Origin: Ophiodon elongatus
Lineage: Eukaryota; Chordata; Actinopteri; Perciformes; Hexagrammidae
Reading direction: 5' to 3'
DNA length: 64,000 bases
NCBI GenBank assembly: GCA_016806645.1
Contig: JACSYO010002006.1
Location: forward strand, 1,385,001 to 1,449,000
Made by a program: the position numbers and the translations under genes. Positions 1 through 13,499 of this stretch are shown here, piece by piece. The first letter of the stretch is position 1. Each line of letters starts with the position of its first letter. The notes beneath the pieces are model-generated. The model saw only the letters and a program-made list of their open reading frames with translations. It made no database searches and was not told where the DNA came from.

Positions 1-627
1 ACGACTGTCCTGGGGCCTCAGACTTCCTCGAGTGCACTGCCTGCCAATCATGTTCTACTAATTTGACCAATATGTTTTCTAATACACACCACAAAAAAAA
101 AAAAACACTATCATCTGACGTTATTGCCGTTTTTTTACTCCGCATGATTGTCATTTTCTGTCATCCCTGCCAGGTGTGCAATCACACAATAGTGGGTTAT
201 TTTGCGTCTATAAAATGCATTGAATTGTGTGATTGTTTTGTTGTTGTTTTTTTGCTTAAAGGCAACAAGACACATACGCAGAGACTATGGAGAACTTGGG
301 AGCCAATAGGGGGCTGCAGCTCACTTTTGCCCTGGAGCCCCCTTGCAGGTTAATCGACCCCTGGTCTCTTCCACCATAAGGGCCATCATTGTTCACTCCG
401 GCTACCCAACCTTACACTTCCTGTATTATTATTTTTTTAGCCATATAAGCAGCATGGTCAGACTGTAGGTCCACCACATATCTCAACTGTGCTCAAAAGT
501 TCACCCGCATGCTGGATGAGACATTAGGCAACCAAAATGTTACAATTAACTTTCACAAACTGAAAACACACTGTGAAAGGGTTAAAGTTGTGAGACGAAA
601 ACACGGACAACTCCCAGACCAAACAAC

Positions 628-925
628 GCAGTAGCGACCTGTCAATCAACTTGTAGCCCCGCCCTAAAGCATACCCTGCTTTACTTTATGATCTATTTGA
701 CTCTAAATGGACCATAATTTACTAAATGAACATCATGCTGTATTGAAGAAGACTTGAAACTAGAGATTGAGACATAAACTCATGTTTACAATGTTTACTG
801 AGGGAATAAATCAAGAGAGAAGTAGAGTAATTTTCTCATAGACTTCTATACAATCTAACTTATTTATGCAACCAGAGGAGTCGCCCCCTGATGGCCATTA
901 GAGAGAATGCATGTCTGGCCTCCCT
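628..925 (+). repeat. Interspersed repeat family R1, copy 1
   Basis: Contains TAGCGACCTGTCAATCAA, GACTCTAAATGGACCATAAT, GAACATCATGCTGTATTGAA, and GAGTCGCCCCCTGATGGCC. I recognise this as a very common percomorph repeat; its class is not known to me. Confidence 0.8.
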
Positions 926-2643
926 TTCTGACGTTTCAGAAGTTGCGACCTTTGACTTTGGTGATGTTCTGACTTTTTGCCTAGCACCATCAGTAAGGCT
1001 CACATTTGTGGTTTTAAGTGAAACGTCTCGACAGTTTCGCTTGCAAGATGTGAAACTGGGTTGGAAATAGACATACTTTGTGTTTAGTGCTGATCAGCAA
1101 ATGCTGACACTGTAAACTGAGATCGTGAACGGGGCAAACACGACTCCAGCTTAACATCAGCGCGTTAGCATCATCACTGTGAGCATGCTATCGTGCTGCC
1201 GTTAGCATGGAGCTCAAAGCACCGCAGTGCCTGAACACAGCCCCAAAGAGCTGCTAGGCCGTGGACAAAGAAAATGTAGATTTCTCTCTAAAAATAGAAC
1301 CCATTTTCTTCCAAATACTACGGTGCGAGCACTCTCGGCATTATATCCTTGGCCTCGGAGCAGGCAAATCTTGCCTGCAGAAAAGCAAACACCTTTACCC
1401 AACGATCGCACTCCCCCAGCCATTTCTCCTCCCCCCCTCCCTCCCCTCATGTATCAACCCAGAGAGAATCTGGGTGAGGTGTCAGGCCAATGTACTGACT
1501 GCAACAACAACAAAAAAACACACACCCTGTCCACCCCAGACCCAGATGTTCCTTATTGATCCCCCTGTGGATTTGGCTGAATGTAACCGCTCGCTTGCTC
1601 GCTCTCTCTCTCTCTCTGTCTCTCTCTCACATGCTTGCACTGCTCATGTTGTTTGCATATATGCATTACTCTGTGCTTATATGCATGGTCATGCACGGTC
1701 ATGTTTCCCCCTTTGGGGTTTATAATGCAACAACCAGCAGCTTGGGACCAGTAACCCCCACGATTCTCCTCCTCTCCCTCTGCCTCCCTGGTGTCCACAC
1801 AACGCCGTCCTCGACAGCCCCTCTTGGTTAATAATGTACCATGCCTCGCCGTCTGATGTTGCATTGGGTTGCTGTGGCACCGTAGAGAGGCTGTCTACCT
1901 TTCCGGGAGACGCTGCAACTGGTTGCCAAGGAATTGGTTTCAAGGAGGAGGCGAGGGAGGAGGGGGAGTGTAAAGTAGAGGTCTGGCAGAGACGGAGCAA
2001 GAGAAAAACGGCAAAGACAAAGAGAGTGAGACGAAACAGACGGGGAGTGAGAGGGGGGAGAAGAAGGAGAGTATAGAGCACAGGAGTTGACTGAGCCAGC
2101 CAAGTCTTAGCTCATACTAAACTGTTGCACATCATGCTCAAATCTTGTACATAATGATAACAAAAATAATCATAAAAAAACAGACAAAGCAGGTTGGATA
2201 CTTTGTAGAGCGCGAGAAATACAAGACAGAAATGCTGGTGTTGTTTGTCAAATGTCCTTTGGTGGACTGTGGGTGGTACTGTGGAGTTGATAGGCTCACT
2301 GTGTGGATTACACAGACGGCAGAAAGAAAAAAAAAAACAGGGCACAGCTAAACCAGAAAGAATCAAATGCCCCTCGAATTCCCCAAAAAAGACATGTTCA
2401 GGTTGGTATTTCAGCTTCCTTTGTGAATTCTCATGTTCTCCCGTAAGAAAAGACACACCATAAAGTATAAAAATGCGCAGTCTGGAGACTGCATTGTGGG
2501 TGGATCGTGTCATTCACTGGCTTCGCGGCGCGTATTTATGGCATTACAAGCACAGACATGGTTCCTGAAGGAATTGATGGATTGAGCCGCTTGTCACTGT
2601 TTCACTTAAAGGTCTTTCCCTACAAACACCAGGTTTATGGCCC

Positions 2644-2645
<2 letters not shown>

Positions 2646-2692
<47 letters not shown>

Positions 2693-2699
2693 ACACACA
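2646..2699. repeat. (CA)n microsatellite
   Basis: CA run with one T interruption. Confidence 0.95.
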
Positions 2700-3540
2700 T
2701 ATCCGCATGCACAGATCCACCATAACTGCTTGATATGTATGTAAGGAGCTGACTCTACGCCTTCGAGCCTCAGCACAATATTTTCTTTTGCGGTGGTTAA
2801 TCTGATTCTGTAGCAAGGGTAACGCAAGCAGGGTTGTGTCAGAGATGTCTCTTTTTTAACCAGTGAGCTGCTCCTACATCAATGAGATTGTCTTTATCTG
2901 CCTGCTTGCAGCTTGGGCTCCGATTTCTGCCCTGTGTATACGGGCGCTGGGTCGTGGGAGGCATGTGGGCGAAGGTGCGTGGCATCCGGCCTAATGCACA
3001 GCCTGGAGAGAAATACTAACACTTCACATTCACTGTGACTTCGACACTGCCACAGTTGAGGCTCTCACATTTTTGGATAGAGATTTTTTTTCTTTTTTCT
3101 TTTTTTTTTCAGTGAATGAGTCACAGGTTTGAAAGATATTCCACGGGACATGGTCTTCTAATTTAGTTGTGGTGTTAAATGAAAAGAGTGGAATGAAAAG
3201 CCCGATTGCAGGGCATCCATGTGGCGCTGTCAAGCCTCACAAAGGGATGGTGTGCCGGGGTGTCATCCTTCTTAAAATAAATTTGGAAAGAAAAAGGGGC
3301 TGTTTATGAAAGTCTTGCCACACAAAAAAACTGCTCCTCCTCAGACCCCAGGACTGCCTTGTGTTTGACTCAGGATATTCCCCGCTGCACCACATTCCAC
3401 TCTTGTGCCGTTATTCTGGACCGGGTCCTTGCCTCTTCCTGCCAAAAATGCTCCCATAAACACACGTCCAACCCTCGAAGTCCTCGCTCTGCAGGGGGCA
3501 TTCCAGAAGCGTTAGTCCTCTGAGCCTTCCTGCACATTCA

Positions 3541-3541
<1 letters not shown>

Positions 3542-3573
<32 letters not shown>
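3542..3573. repeat. (CA)n microsatellite
   Basis: Short CA run. Confidence 0.93.
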
Positions 3574-3575
<2 letters not shown>

Positions 3576-3634
3576 ACACGTACACCGTGCATGCAGACAC
3601 ACTGTACTGGGCTGTTACTCTTACCCTGAAATAC

Positions 3635-3672
3635 AAGAAGAAGAAGAAGAAGAAGAAGAAGAAGAAGAAGAA
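3635..3672. repeat. (AAG)n microsatellite
   Basis: Trinucleotide AAG run. Confidence 0.93.
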
Positions 3673-5708
3673 AAACAACTCACATGTGTTTTTAAGCGGG
3701 TAACAGACCATACAACAGGAATCGTGCACTTTCCGGCTGCGTGGTGTCAATCAGTAACAGCGTGTGTTTCTTTTGCTTTGGGGGTCACACGTGTCATTTT
3801 TTTCAAATGGGGATCTACTATCAAAGTGTCCGTGATTTTTTATAGCCCACAAACTAGTTAAAAAAAAAAATGACCGTTCACGTGTTCTTTGACATCACGT
3901 TCACCGACAGCTGTTGCTTCACCTCTCTCTTGACTTCGTAAATGAAGCATGTTTCCTCGACTCAGTGCAGCACTTTTATTGAGAACATTTGTGAGATGGC
4001 TTTTGACTTTTTTTTTCTTTCTTTTTTTTTTGGTATCATAAAAAGGGGGAGAGCCTGTGTTGAAACCTTTCTTCGCTTCATGTTGCTGCCTCCTGTTTCT
4101 TGGCTGTCGTACGCTGTCAACTCCCATTACCCATGAGGTAATGGGAGGGGCCCCCAGCAACTTGGTGTGGCCCTATTAGCAGAGCACATTTGAGCCACTT
4201 GATGTCTCTTCTCAGTCGTGGGCAGCGTAATGATATCACTCCCTAATTTGCTGTTTACATTCATTGACTGTGTACTCTAATCTGATGCCCGTGGCAATTT
4301 GATATTTATTAATCAGTGACATTATATAATGAGCAAATCTCTGTTTCAATTTCCATATACGGTACAGTAAATCTGGCTTTAAATGCCCGGTACTCAGATT
4401 TGTTTTTTTAACTCGTACCCCATCGCGGCAGTTCTCTCCAAAATTCTGTAGTGCACATGCGGTGGTCAGTGTGTTCAGACAAACTCTTGAGGTGTTCCCG
4501 AGTGAACCCTGCACATCAATTATTCAGTTCGATCACCCAGCCGCCTCGCTTGTCTCCGTCTTCCCTCTCGTTGTAGAGGGACCTGCTCTGCCGTACAGGC
4601 AGGGCGCAGACAGGGAGGATGAGGGCAGCCCTGTAGATAGCCTGACTGGAGCCGGAAGAGGGCTGGAACAGGAGTGTTCATTAAAGTCGCCCCCAAGAGC
4701 CCAGGCATAGGAGAAGGATAACAAGACCCTAGGGTGGCTGGTGTGGGCCCTCACTCCTCAAAAACCATAAATGTATTCCCCTTCATCCAGACAAATCCAA
4801 AGCCTACTGTGTCAGCAAAAATATACACACCCACACACACACATCCACCTTTGTTGGACTTCACACTTTTTGTTTTTACCTTATACTTTGGAAATAACTT
4901 GAAATATAGGATGAGAAAATATTTTTCCACCATCCTGGTTCTTATTTTATTTTATTTTATTTGGCTACCAATCTGAAACAGTAACATTTTACTCTGGAAC
5001 TACTTTACTCTGGCAAACTTTTGAAGGGCAACCAAATAAGCAATCATACCAGACGCACCATATTATCCAAATCACGTATCACAAACCTTGATTTTTGGTG
5101 ACCTCCAGTTGTTTGGCTTCTCCCCTCAGTGCAAGGAGGTAGAGATGTACTCCAGGTTATGTCAGTGCACTGTGACATCAATGTTGGGCGGTCTTTGGTT
5201 TAAGGTGCCACAGAGCCAACCTCTGACCTCTCGGGGCTGGACCTGAATATTCGACTATTCGTTCTTCGTATTTGTTTTTTCAATTTCTGGATTTGAATAT
5301 TCGTTTATTTATTTTTCATAGACAGGTCCGTTATCAATGTGTTTTAGAACTTCAGTTGTGCGTAATGTGTCATTAGAAGTGTGTCAGTCCAACAAGGGGT
5401 CTGCAGTCTGCCGCCGTAGTCCACGAACCGATCACGGAGGCATTGGACAGACCATAAAATGTTATATAAAAAATGCAGAAACTGGTCGCCAGATATACTT
5501 GGGCAGGCGTTAATGTACCTGGGCGCCATCACAAAGTAAGGTCTATGTTTGGGAAACACTGCATCTCAAAAGCTACACATTTCTACTGTAGATTACTACC
5601 GAAGCTCCGGAGCCCCAAGAAAATGCTACTTCAAAATGTTTTCAAGATTTCAAACTTGAAACACTGCTTTTCAGTCACAATCAACTCAAAATAAAAATAA
5701 AAATAAAG

Positions 5709-6416
5709 TAAAAAGTGACATTCAGTGTTGTTCACTTACAGCATTAAAGAGTAACTCAAAGGAATAGTTTTGGGAAATATGCTTAGTTGTTTCCACGCAG
5801 AGAGTTAGATGAGAAGTTTGATACCACTCTCATGTCTTTACAATAAATATGCAACCAGAGCCAGGAGCTTAGCTTAGCATAAAGAATGGAAACAGTGGGA
5901 AAAAGCTAGCCTGGCTCTCTCCGCCAAAGTCTATGTGTGCATGTCCAAAGCTTCAAATATTTGCTGTTGATTCCCACCAAAGCTCCAGATGCTCCAGATC
6001 CAAAAATGCTACTTCAAATGTTTTCAAGATCTCAAACTTGAAACACTGATTTCCAGTCTGGTATGAAGTTCTTGTTGAGATAGCAGAAAAGATTGAAACC
6101 ACTATCCGAATGTATGATAATTATGTAGCTGGGCTCTGGAGCTTCGGTAGTAATCAACAGCAAATATTCAAAGCTTTGGACACGCAGTGTTTCCCACACA
6201 TAGACTTCACTTTGACCGAAAGAGCCAGGCTAGCTGTTTCCCACTGTTTCCATTCTTTATGCTAAGCTAAGCTACTGTAAACAGCTGCTGGCACCAGTTG
6301 CAACGGTATTGTACGGAGTGCTTTCTGCGTGGAAACAAATAAGCATATTTTCCAAAATATTGAACTGTTCCTTTAAGTTACTGTGAGTGAACAACATTGA
6401 ATGTCACTTTTTACTT
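5709..6416. repeat. MITE-like long inverted repeat of about 700 bp
   Basis: Left arm TAAAAAGTGACATTCAGTGT, GGGAAATATGCTTA, TTTCCACGCAGAGAG and TTAGCTTAGCATAAAGAATG pair with the right-arm sequences CATTCTTTATGCTAAGCTAA, CTGCGTGGAAACAAATAAGC and ACATTGAATGTCACTTTTTA. A related partial copy of the inner part is at 5560-5700. Confidence 0.8.
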
Positions 6417-6510
6417 AAATTTTGTGTTGATTTTGGCGGCTCCTTAGGACAAAGGTGGTAGTGTCTCTGAGAGCCAGAATCATTTTAGAAAACCTCTCAT
6501 TTTACTGCAG

Positions 6511-6717
6511 CAGGCGTGTGACAGTCTACCCCTCGCAGTGCTGGTTCTGGTTCTCCCGTGCCTCCCTTCCCTCCAGCTGGCCCAGCAATACGGCCTGGGC
6601 CTCCAGCAGCGGGACCTGCAGAGCAGTAATGAAAAGCTCTACTCCTGGCTGGAGGAGGAGACGCTGCTGGGCACGGAGCTCTCCACCTCCCGCCGGAGCT
6701 TCAGACTGCAGGTTTAA
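6511..6717 (+). other. Unassigned exon-like open stretch (68 codons and stop)
   Basis: After a plausible acceptor (TTTTACTGCAG at 6500-6510), the frame reads QACDSLPLAVLVLVLPCLPS, then LAQQYGLGLQQRDLQSSNEK, LYSWLEEETLLGTE and ends RRSFRLQV before TAA. It is GC-rich in AT-rich surroundings and protein-like in composition. A second acceptor-like CCCTCCAG (6572-6579) also precedes it. I do not recognise a family. It could be a gene fragment, a terminal exon or a chance frame; the opposite strand is open too. Confidence 0.3.
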
Positions 6718-9700
6718 GGCGGCAGGGAAGCCAGATCTGGGTCTGTCCGCCGGTCGCTGGCGGAGCCCCCGGAGTCTTAACTGGAGGGGTTTGATTTCCA
6801 GTTTTGCACAGAATCCGACCCAGGTGGCACCGACGACAAGCATTTACAATAACTATCTCGAAAATATAGCCAGTCTTCTCTCTGATGGTCTCGTTTACTT
6901 ATGTGGGTCACATAGAGGCATCTGTTTATTTCATAACCAGTGAAAAGTTCCTTACAGTAACTTTAAACTAGCAAAGCTACTTCCTGATTTATCTTTGACC
7001 TCATGGTGTATTTTCAAGAAGTGCAACTACAACTTATTTGCAATGCCGCGTGGGATTACGACGGATGTCTTCTGTGCAGTCACTTTCCTTTTTGATTCGA
7101 CTTGGTTAAAAAAGAAGACTTCACTGCCAGGTTTAATGCCAGGCAATGGGGGTCTCACCGCATCCCCGGGTCCAAGCAATAAAATGTGGTGAGCAAAATG
7201 TCATAGATGATTGGAATGATGGCCATAGTTAAAACAGGTAGAGGAGGAGAGTGGTCCTTTTAGGTCCATTACCTATAAGTCATTTTTAGCTGCAATACAG
7301 CAGAACAGGACCACCAAAAATTGTTGCATGTACAAAAAAATAAATATATATGGCAGATAATACACTCAATAGACTCCAAAGATATTGAGTCTTTCATACT
7401 TTTTCATCCAGATGTTGGCTATTGGCTTCCCAACAACTCTCCCCTCTGTGTATCGAGCAGAGGTGCAGGGCAGCATGTAAAAGAGCCTTGACTAACCGAA
7501 GGGCTCCTGAGGGAGGCCGCTCTGACTGACGTATGTATGTGTCTCTGGGGTCCCTGAGCTCTATCTGCACGGGGGCCGTTGTTCTCCCCCTCGCCTGCCC
7601 GGGCTGTCGGGGCCCCATACCACGGCTCCCCAGAAAGACCCCCAAGCGACGCCGCATTCGGCCAGGCTGAGCAGTAAGCTGAAATTAAAGCTGTTTCACT
7701 GCGGTTAGTTAAATAGTTGGACAGTGAGAGCATGAGGTGGCCCAGAGTCAAGGCTAAGGCTGTCTGGGCTAGTGAGTGGAAATAAAAAAAAAAAAAAAAG
7801 AAAGGGCTCAGGGTTTGGGGAGGGAGAGAGGGGAACATGCAAAATAAAGGATTAGAGGGAACTCTCCCAGTGACCTGGTTCGAAGGTTTTCTGAGGTTTT
7901 TGGTGTGGAGTGAGCTTGGAAATGGATGTGGGTGTATTCTGCAAGTCCACTAACTGTACTGTCACTGCTCCTTCGCCTGCTTGTATAGCAGCATGCTGGG
8001 GAAGGAATGCATTACATAAGATGGTAAGATGTTGGCTCAACAGGACGTACAGAGTTAGCATGTCCAGTGCTAAATGGAAACAGGAGAGGCTGAGATGTAT
8101 TTGGTAATGTTTTACAGATCAAATAAATAATTCTGTTCTGTTATCCAGCTGCTGTACAAAAACAGGTCATCCATCACCCGACATGTAATAAATGCTGTTG
8201 TTGTTGTTGTTTTTTTTACCATTTGTTCAATTATTAGTTGGTAGTAAAAAACACTTAAAATGCTGATCATGTTGTCTTGGGGTGAGGTGGCTTGTGGCTG
8301 GACTTCAGCCGCAGGGTTGGAAGTGTTTATTGAATTATATAACTGCTTGGCATAAATCTGGGCTAAGGAGCAAGGGGTGGATCCACAAGGTCCCTCGATG
8401 CCCCCCATGACGACTAGCTGGGGTTTGGACCAAAAGTCCGGCCCACATTCTTCAGCCTCCGCTGGCTATGTTTTGAAGGGGTTCTGCACTTTTCACGGGG
8501 CCGTGCTCTGAAAGGGGGCCCAGCAAAACAACAACAACCCCAAAAAAAAAAAACCTGAATCAAACCACATAAAACTTGTCAGCAGCACGTTTTCATCACA
8601 GATGATTTCATCTCCCTGGGCCCCCGGTCCCTCGTCCAAGAGCGCACACTGCACGCATCACGCATGATTGTAATCACAACATTGCTTTTATTTCTCTATT
8701 TTTATGCATGCTGGCCGCCGTACAAGAGAAACATTTGCCTTAATGTTTCCAGGCCACAGTGACTTGGCCACACGTTACCGCGTGGACTGGAGGAGAGCGC
8801 ATTCCCAAGCCGAGGTTCCTTTAAATCCACAAGGGGTTCACACGACGTATGTATGGCTCCGTCTTGGGAGAGGAACAGGAGCCAAGACATCTGTGTGACT
8901 AGCGGGGACTGATCCCCCCCCCACCCCCCTCTTCCAGAACACTGGGAATGGGGAAACCGAGGATTATCTGGTCACATTGCATATCATGGGCATATAGTCT
9001 CTGCACAATAGCACGTGCCCCTCCTCGCTCCCCTACCCCATTAAGTGCTCTGTGTCAAATTTATTTGGAATAACACATCCCAGTTAGCATGTATGTTAAA
9101 TGTGCGCACATATTTGCGAGGTGGAACTCTTGCGTGGACAAGCATTTATAATCGTATCTGGGAATTGTGTAGCAGGGAGAGAAACACTCAGTGAGGGTGT
9201 ATCTTTCCCCCTACACTAATCTACTGTGTGTGGAAGGGGGTTTTCATTATCAACTATCCACTGTGTTCCTGTTCAGTGGGGTTCTCTGTGCCCAGTTAAG
9301 AGTCCCACTAGCCCCAGGGTGAAAGGATGGTAATGGGGATGACAGGGGGGGGGGAGCGGAGCTTAACCATTTCCCTGCATTATGTTTCTGCACTTGCAAT
9401 AATGCAGTAAAAGTACAAGATTATTTCATCACCAATTGTGATTTCCACCATGCTTGTAATTTTGACTTTGCAGGGTGAGTAAAAGCAGAGGGGGCTTTTG
9501 GGGGTGTGGGGGTACAGTGAATTCAGCCTGCAACTATGACATCAAGCAGCGCTGCGCTATTGATTCAGAGCCTCGCAGAGATTTGGTCGGTGGACACGGA
9601 GGCTTCATCTGATGTTTTCTGCATGCAGAGCACCCATTGTGAAGTGCACGTGCACGCGACAAGAGTCCGCGTTTCTTTTTTTGCATGCATGCGTGCACGG

Positions 9701-9809
9701 AACGTACAGGAATGGAAGCTTGCGATCTCACATATGTGACCTCCCGTGTCCTAGAATGTTGCCTCCACCCAGCCTCCATGTTGCCTCCACCCACCCCCCG
9801 GTGCACCCA

Positions 9810-9821
<12 letters not shown>

Positions 9822-9860
<39 letters not shown>
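9822..9860. repeat. (CA)n microsatellite next to a CT run
   Basis: CT-rich run followed by CA repeats, then ACGCGTACGCGTACGCGCAC, a purine-pyrimidine alternating stretch. Confidence 0.93.
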
Positions 9861-9865
<5 letters not shown>

Positions 9866-10089
9866 CGCGTACGCGTACGCGCACGCACACACACGTATTC
9901 CGCCCTAGACAGGCCAGGTTGCCAGAGCTACACAAACTCCCACCCATTAGCGGCAGGATTCCAGGATAACCATGGCAACCAGTCTCTCACCCCCGGGGAG
10001 ACGAGCAGTAGAACTGAAAGGCTCCATTCAATTTCCACATCCCAGTACAGCACACACAAAAGGACACACGCGCACGCTTCTTTTTTTTT

Positions 10090-10091
<2 letters not shown>

Positions 10092-10126
<35 letters not shown>

Positions 10127-10137
10127 AGACACACACC
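10092..10137. repeat. (CA)n microsatellite
   Basis: CA repeat with GACACAGACA interruptions. Confidence 0.92.
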
Positions 10138-10873
10138 CCAACACACACTCAGTGGACAAGCACACGCGCGCGCTCACCACACAGACACGGACACGTCCAA
10201 CGCAAACCCACTTGCTCTAACAGCCTCGCAGTCACTCCAGCCTTCCCTTCGCCTGCCTCCACCGGGGTGAGTGGGAGCTTGTTAGAGAGAGACCGCACAC
10301 ACTACATCCTCTCACCCACGGCCCCGGACTGCACGCGCACACACACACACACACACACAGCGCTGCAACCAGCGAAGCATTAATTACACCTCACTCATTG
10401 TGATTAGACACACTTTCAGAGCAAAGTCGACAGACTATTCCACGCACAAAGATTTACCTTTTCTTTTTCTTCTTCCCCTCCCTGGTCTCCGGCGACTCGC
10501 CGAGGCTCTGCACTTGCAAAGGGTCACGACTTGCGTCCACGGTGGGGAATATGGCATGTGCATTCATGTTTTTGCGCGGGTGTTATGTCACACGGCAGAG
10601 ACAAGGGAGGGGAGATTGGTATCAGGTATAGTGTCTTTGACACCTCTAGTGTCTCTTGACGAAAAAAAAAGGAAAAAAAGGAAAAAAAAAAAAGGAGGTT
10701 TGAGAGGGATTATGTAAGAAAGAGCGAGGAAGAAAGAGGATATATTGGTATAGGAACAGAGAGAGAAGTGCCTTTACAGTATACATGGTACAGTATACAT
10801 GGTGGCTAATAAGGATGTAGCTATACATGGCTGGTGAAACCCCACATCTCAAACAGCATGAGCAGTGCAAGCA

Positions 10874-10878
<5 letters not shown>

Positions 10879-10911
<33 letters not shown>
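10879..10911. repeat. (GA)n microsatellite
   Basis: Uninterrupted GA run. Confidence 0.95.
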
Positions 10912-10913
<2 letters not shown>

Positions 10914-11297
10914 TAATGACTCACAGTGGGAAATCAACCTCTGGGTATCACAGATGAGTATCACAAGAAATGGGATGGAGAGGTGTATGAAGGGGGTGGA
11001 AGAGAATGGGTATGAAATGGGTCTTGTTGCAGGTGATGAGATCCGGAGAGGCAATGAGGAGGTATGGGCAGAAAAAAAAATCATGGAAATACAAAAGTGA
11101 TTGACAAACAGAGCTCAGAAGCACCATGGGTGTTTTATCATCTCCCGCTCACATCAGAGCCCACACAGGCCATTAGACGCGAGCCCGGCTTGAATCAATT
11201 TGGAAATTATCTATTCAAGAAAAATCTTGAGAGGGCGAGCGCAGAGCACTCAGCCTTCTACCAGCACAATGGATGCTGTTTTTGTTTTGTGCTTTTT

Positions 11298-11405
<108 letters not shown>

Positions 11406-11964
11406 ACCTTAGTGGCAGATAGCGGGGAGGTGAAGATGTGCGAGGGGTGCAGTGTCTTGTTGAGATGGGGGGAAGGGGAGGGGAGGTGGGGAGACTGGGC
11501 ATGAACTGGGTCAGAGAATATCGCAAAAGGGTGCGGTGCTGTTTGGGAAACAATGTGGGGAGGAGGGTGGGAGGGAGAGTGAGAGAGATCTGGAACGAAG
11601 GGATGGAGGAAGAGTGGAGTGAGGCTGGCACTAATGACGGGTGCGCCCAGGGCCGCGCAAGTACAGCTGTCTCCCCCTCCCCATCTCCCCCGCACCCACA
11701 CAGTAAAACACAGTTAAACCCAGTGTGTCGGTCCGCGCGCACAGGAACAGCTGGGTGGCTCTGGGTGGAAAGAAAAAAAAGTATAGGAGGACAGCGCATG
11801 GCCAAACGTCCTCTCTGCCCTGCAGCTCAGAGCGTTTCTCCAACACGACCCGGGGATGCTCCGGGGAGGGTGGCGGACACTTGAACCTTGGCTCGGACAA
11901 ATCCCTTCAGCTTTCATCGAGTTTTCAAGAGGCTGACGTCAGACTGCGTCCGGAGCTCGCTGAG

Positions 11965-11986
11965 TCACACACCACACACCACACAC

Positions 11987-12039
<53 letters not shown>

Positions 12040-12096
12040 GGCTCTGCCCACCACCTCGTCTTTGTGCCCCTTGGTGGCCTTGTGGAAAAAGGATGT

Positions 12097-12132
<36 letters not shown>

Positions 12133-12152
12133 GCACGCACACACACACACAC
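11965..12152. repeat. Compound (CA)n / CACAC(CACA) repeat
   Basis: ACCACACACC units pass into (CA)n to 12036. A second run lies at 12098-12152 with GCGCACG interruptions. Confidence 0.93.
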
Positions 12153-12760
12153 TGCATGATGTCAGAAGTACTTCTCCAACCTCACCTCACACTCAGAGTC
12201 CCTTATCGCTGATATCACCCAGGTCTAACAGGGCTTAACCCCGAGCACACAAACAGATAAAGTCAGCTCAAAGACATATCATTTGCACTTTTATTGGACG
12301 GGCCTCCATGTAGGAGGATATCTGCCCGTCTGACTCACTCCTTGTCTGACCACCCCCTCCTTCCAGCCTGCCAGCACTCCTTGTGTCTCTCGCCGTCTCT
12401 TTCTCCTCCTTCTCTTCTCGCCTGTGTTTGTCTTTGAATCATTGCTGAGGCGTCGTGGGCCAGGCAGAGGCCAGCGATAATGTGATTATAAGGGGTCCCC
12501 GGGTGCAAAGTCTCCACTCAGATCGTCCCAAGTCCCCCGGGGGACTTCCGTCACCACTTCGCCGGGGATCTCCAGGTTGGAGAAGGAAAAAAAAAGTGGC
12601 CTCGATTAAATCTTCTTGTTACTTACGGTTGTTTTGGCCTCACCTCTCTTTTTTAAATCGTGTGTGCAACGGCCCCGCCACGAGACGTCTGTGAGCTCAC
12701 GGAGCATTAGAGGCCAGGGGGGAATAGAGGGTTTGGGGCTGTGGCTGTTTAAAGGGCATT

Positions 12761-12763
<3 letters not shown>

Positions 12764-12802
<39 letters not shown>
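12764..12802. repeat. (GT)n microsatellite
   Basis: GT run. Confidence 0.93.
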
Positions 12803-12804
<2 letters not shown>

Positions 12805-12866
12805 ACACATATACATTTGTAATCCCCACATGTGTGCGTCTAAGGATGCCGTGTGTATTTTCCCAG

Positions 12867-12906
12867 GCCTCCAGAGGCTACACAGATGAATGAAGCGTCG
12901 GATCAG
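12867..12906 (+). other. Candidate 40-nt exon with strong splice signals
   Basis: Preceded by GTGTATTTTCCCAG and followed by GTAAGC. One frame reads PPEATQMNEASDQ with an internal ATG. No partner exon is identified, so this may be an exon of an unannotated non-coding transcript or chance. Confidence 0.2.
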
Positions 12907-13398
12907 GTAAGCCGGGCGATGCTGCCCAACATGTGCTGCAGCAGCATGGCCCCCGGGAACGGTGTGTCTGCCAGACCGCTGGGAAGTGTATGAGGTTTGG
13001 GGGGGATGGGGAGGGGGGGTGAGGTGAGAAGAGGAAGTGTGGCTCTCGTCAGGCAAAAAAAAAAGATGAAGAGGGTTCAGACATGACAAGCGTGTCATTA
13101 ATCACAAGATCCTCCAGGCGGTGTTGGTGGATATACCTGCTCTCGATGGAGGGGGGAAACCAAAGGAACGGACTGGACGAGAACAGGAACAGTGTGTGTG
13201 CGTGTGTGTGCGCTTGTGTCCACGTGTGTGTGTGAGTGTGCGTATGTGTGGGTTTAGTTCTGTGTTTCTTCCCGCGGATTCATTACTTCAGCCTTTCCTG
13301 TGCACTGGCCATTTACCATGAGCCCCTCTGGCAGCTCCATCCATGACAGGTACAGAGAGAGAAAAGCACTCTGTAGGAAGCAAATCTGTCACCGTGCT

Positions 13399-13424
13399 AA
13401 CTAAAACATGTCAGTGTGGCAGTG

Positions 13425-13499
<75 letters not shown>

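Larger units (their letters stand above)
1..5700. other. Gene-free intergenic DNA
   Basis: I see no protein-coding exon with splice support. It holds repeat R1 copy 1 and three microsatellites. The long open frames seen here arise from low-complexity sequence. Confidence 0.6.

Noticed and set aside
9534..9969. Overlapping open frames rich in HTHTHT or CVCVCV
   Set aside because: They are translations of CA/GT microsatellites and flanks, with no splice or homology support. The same applies to 11064-11701, 11725-12238, 13547-14087 and other such frames.
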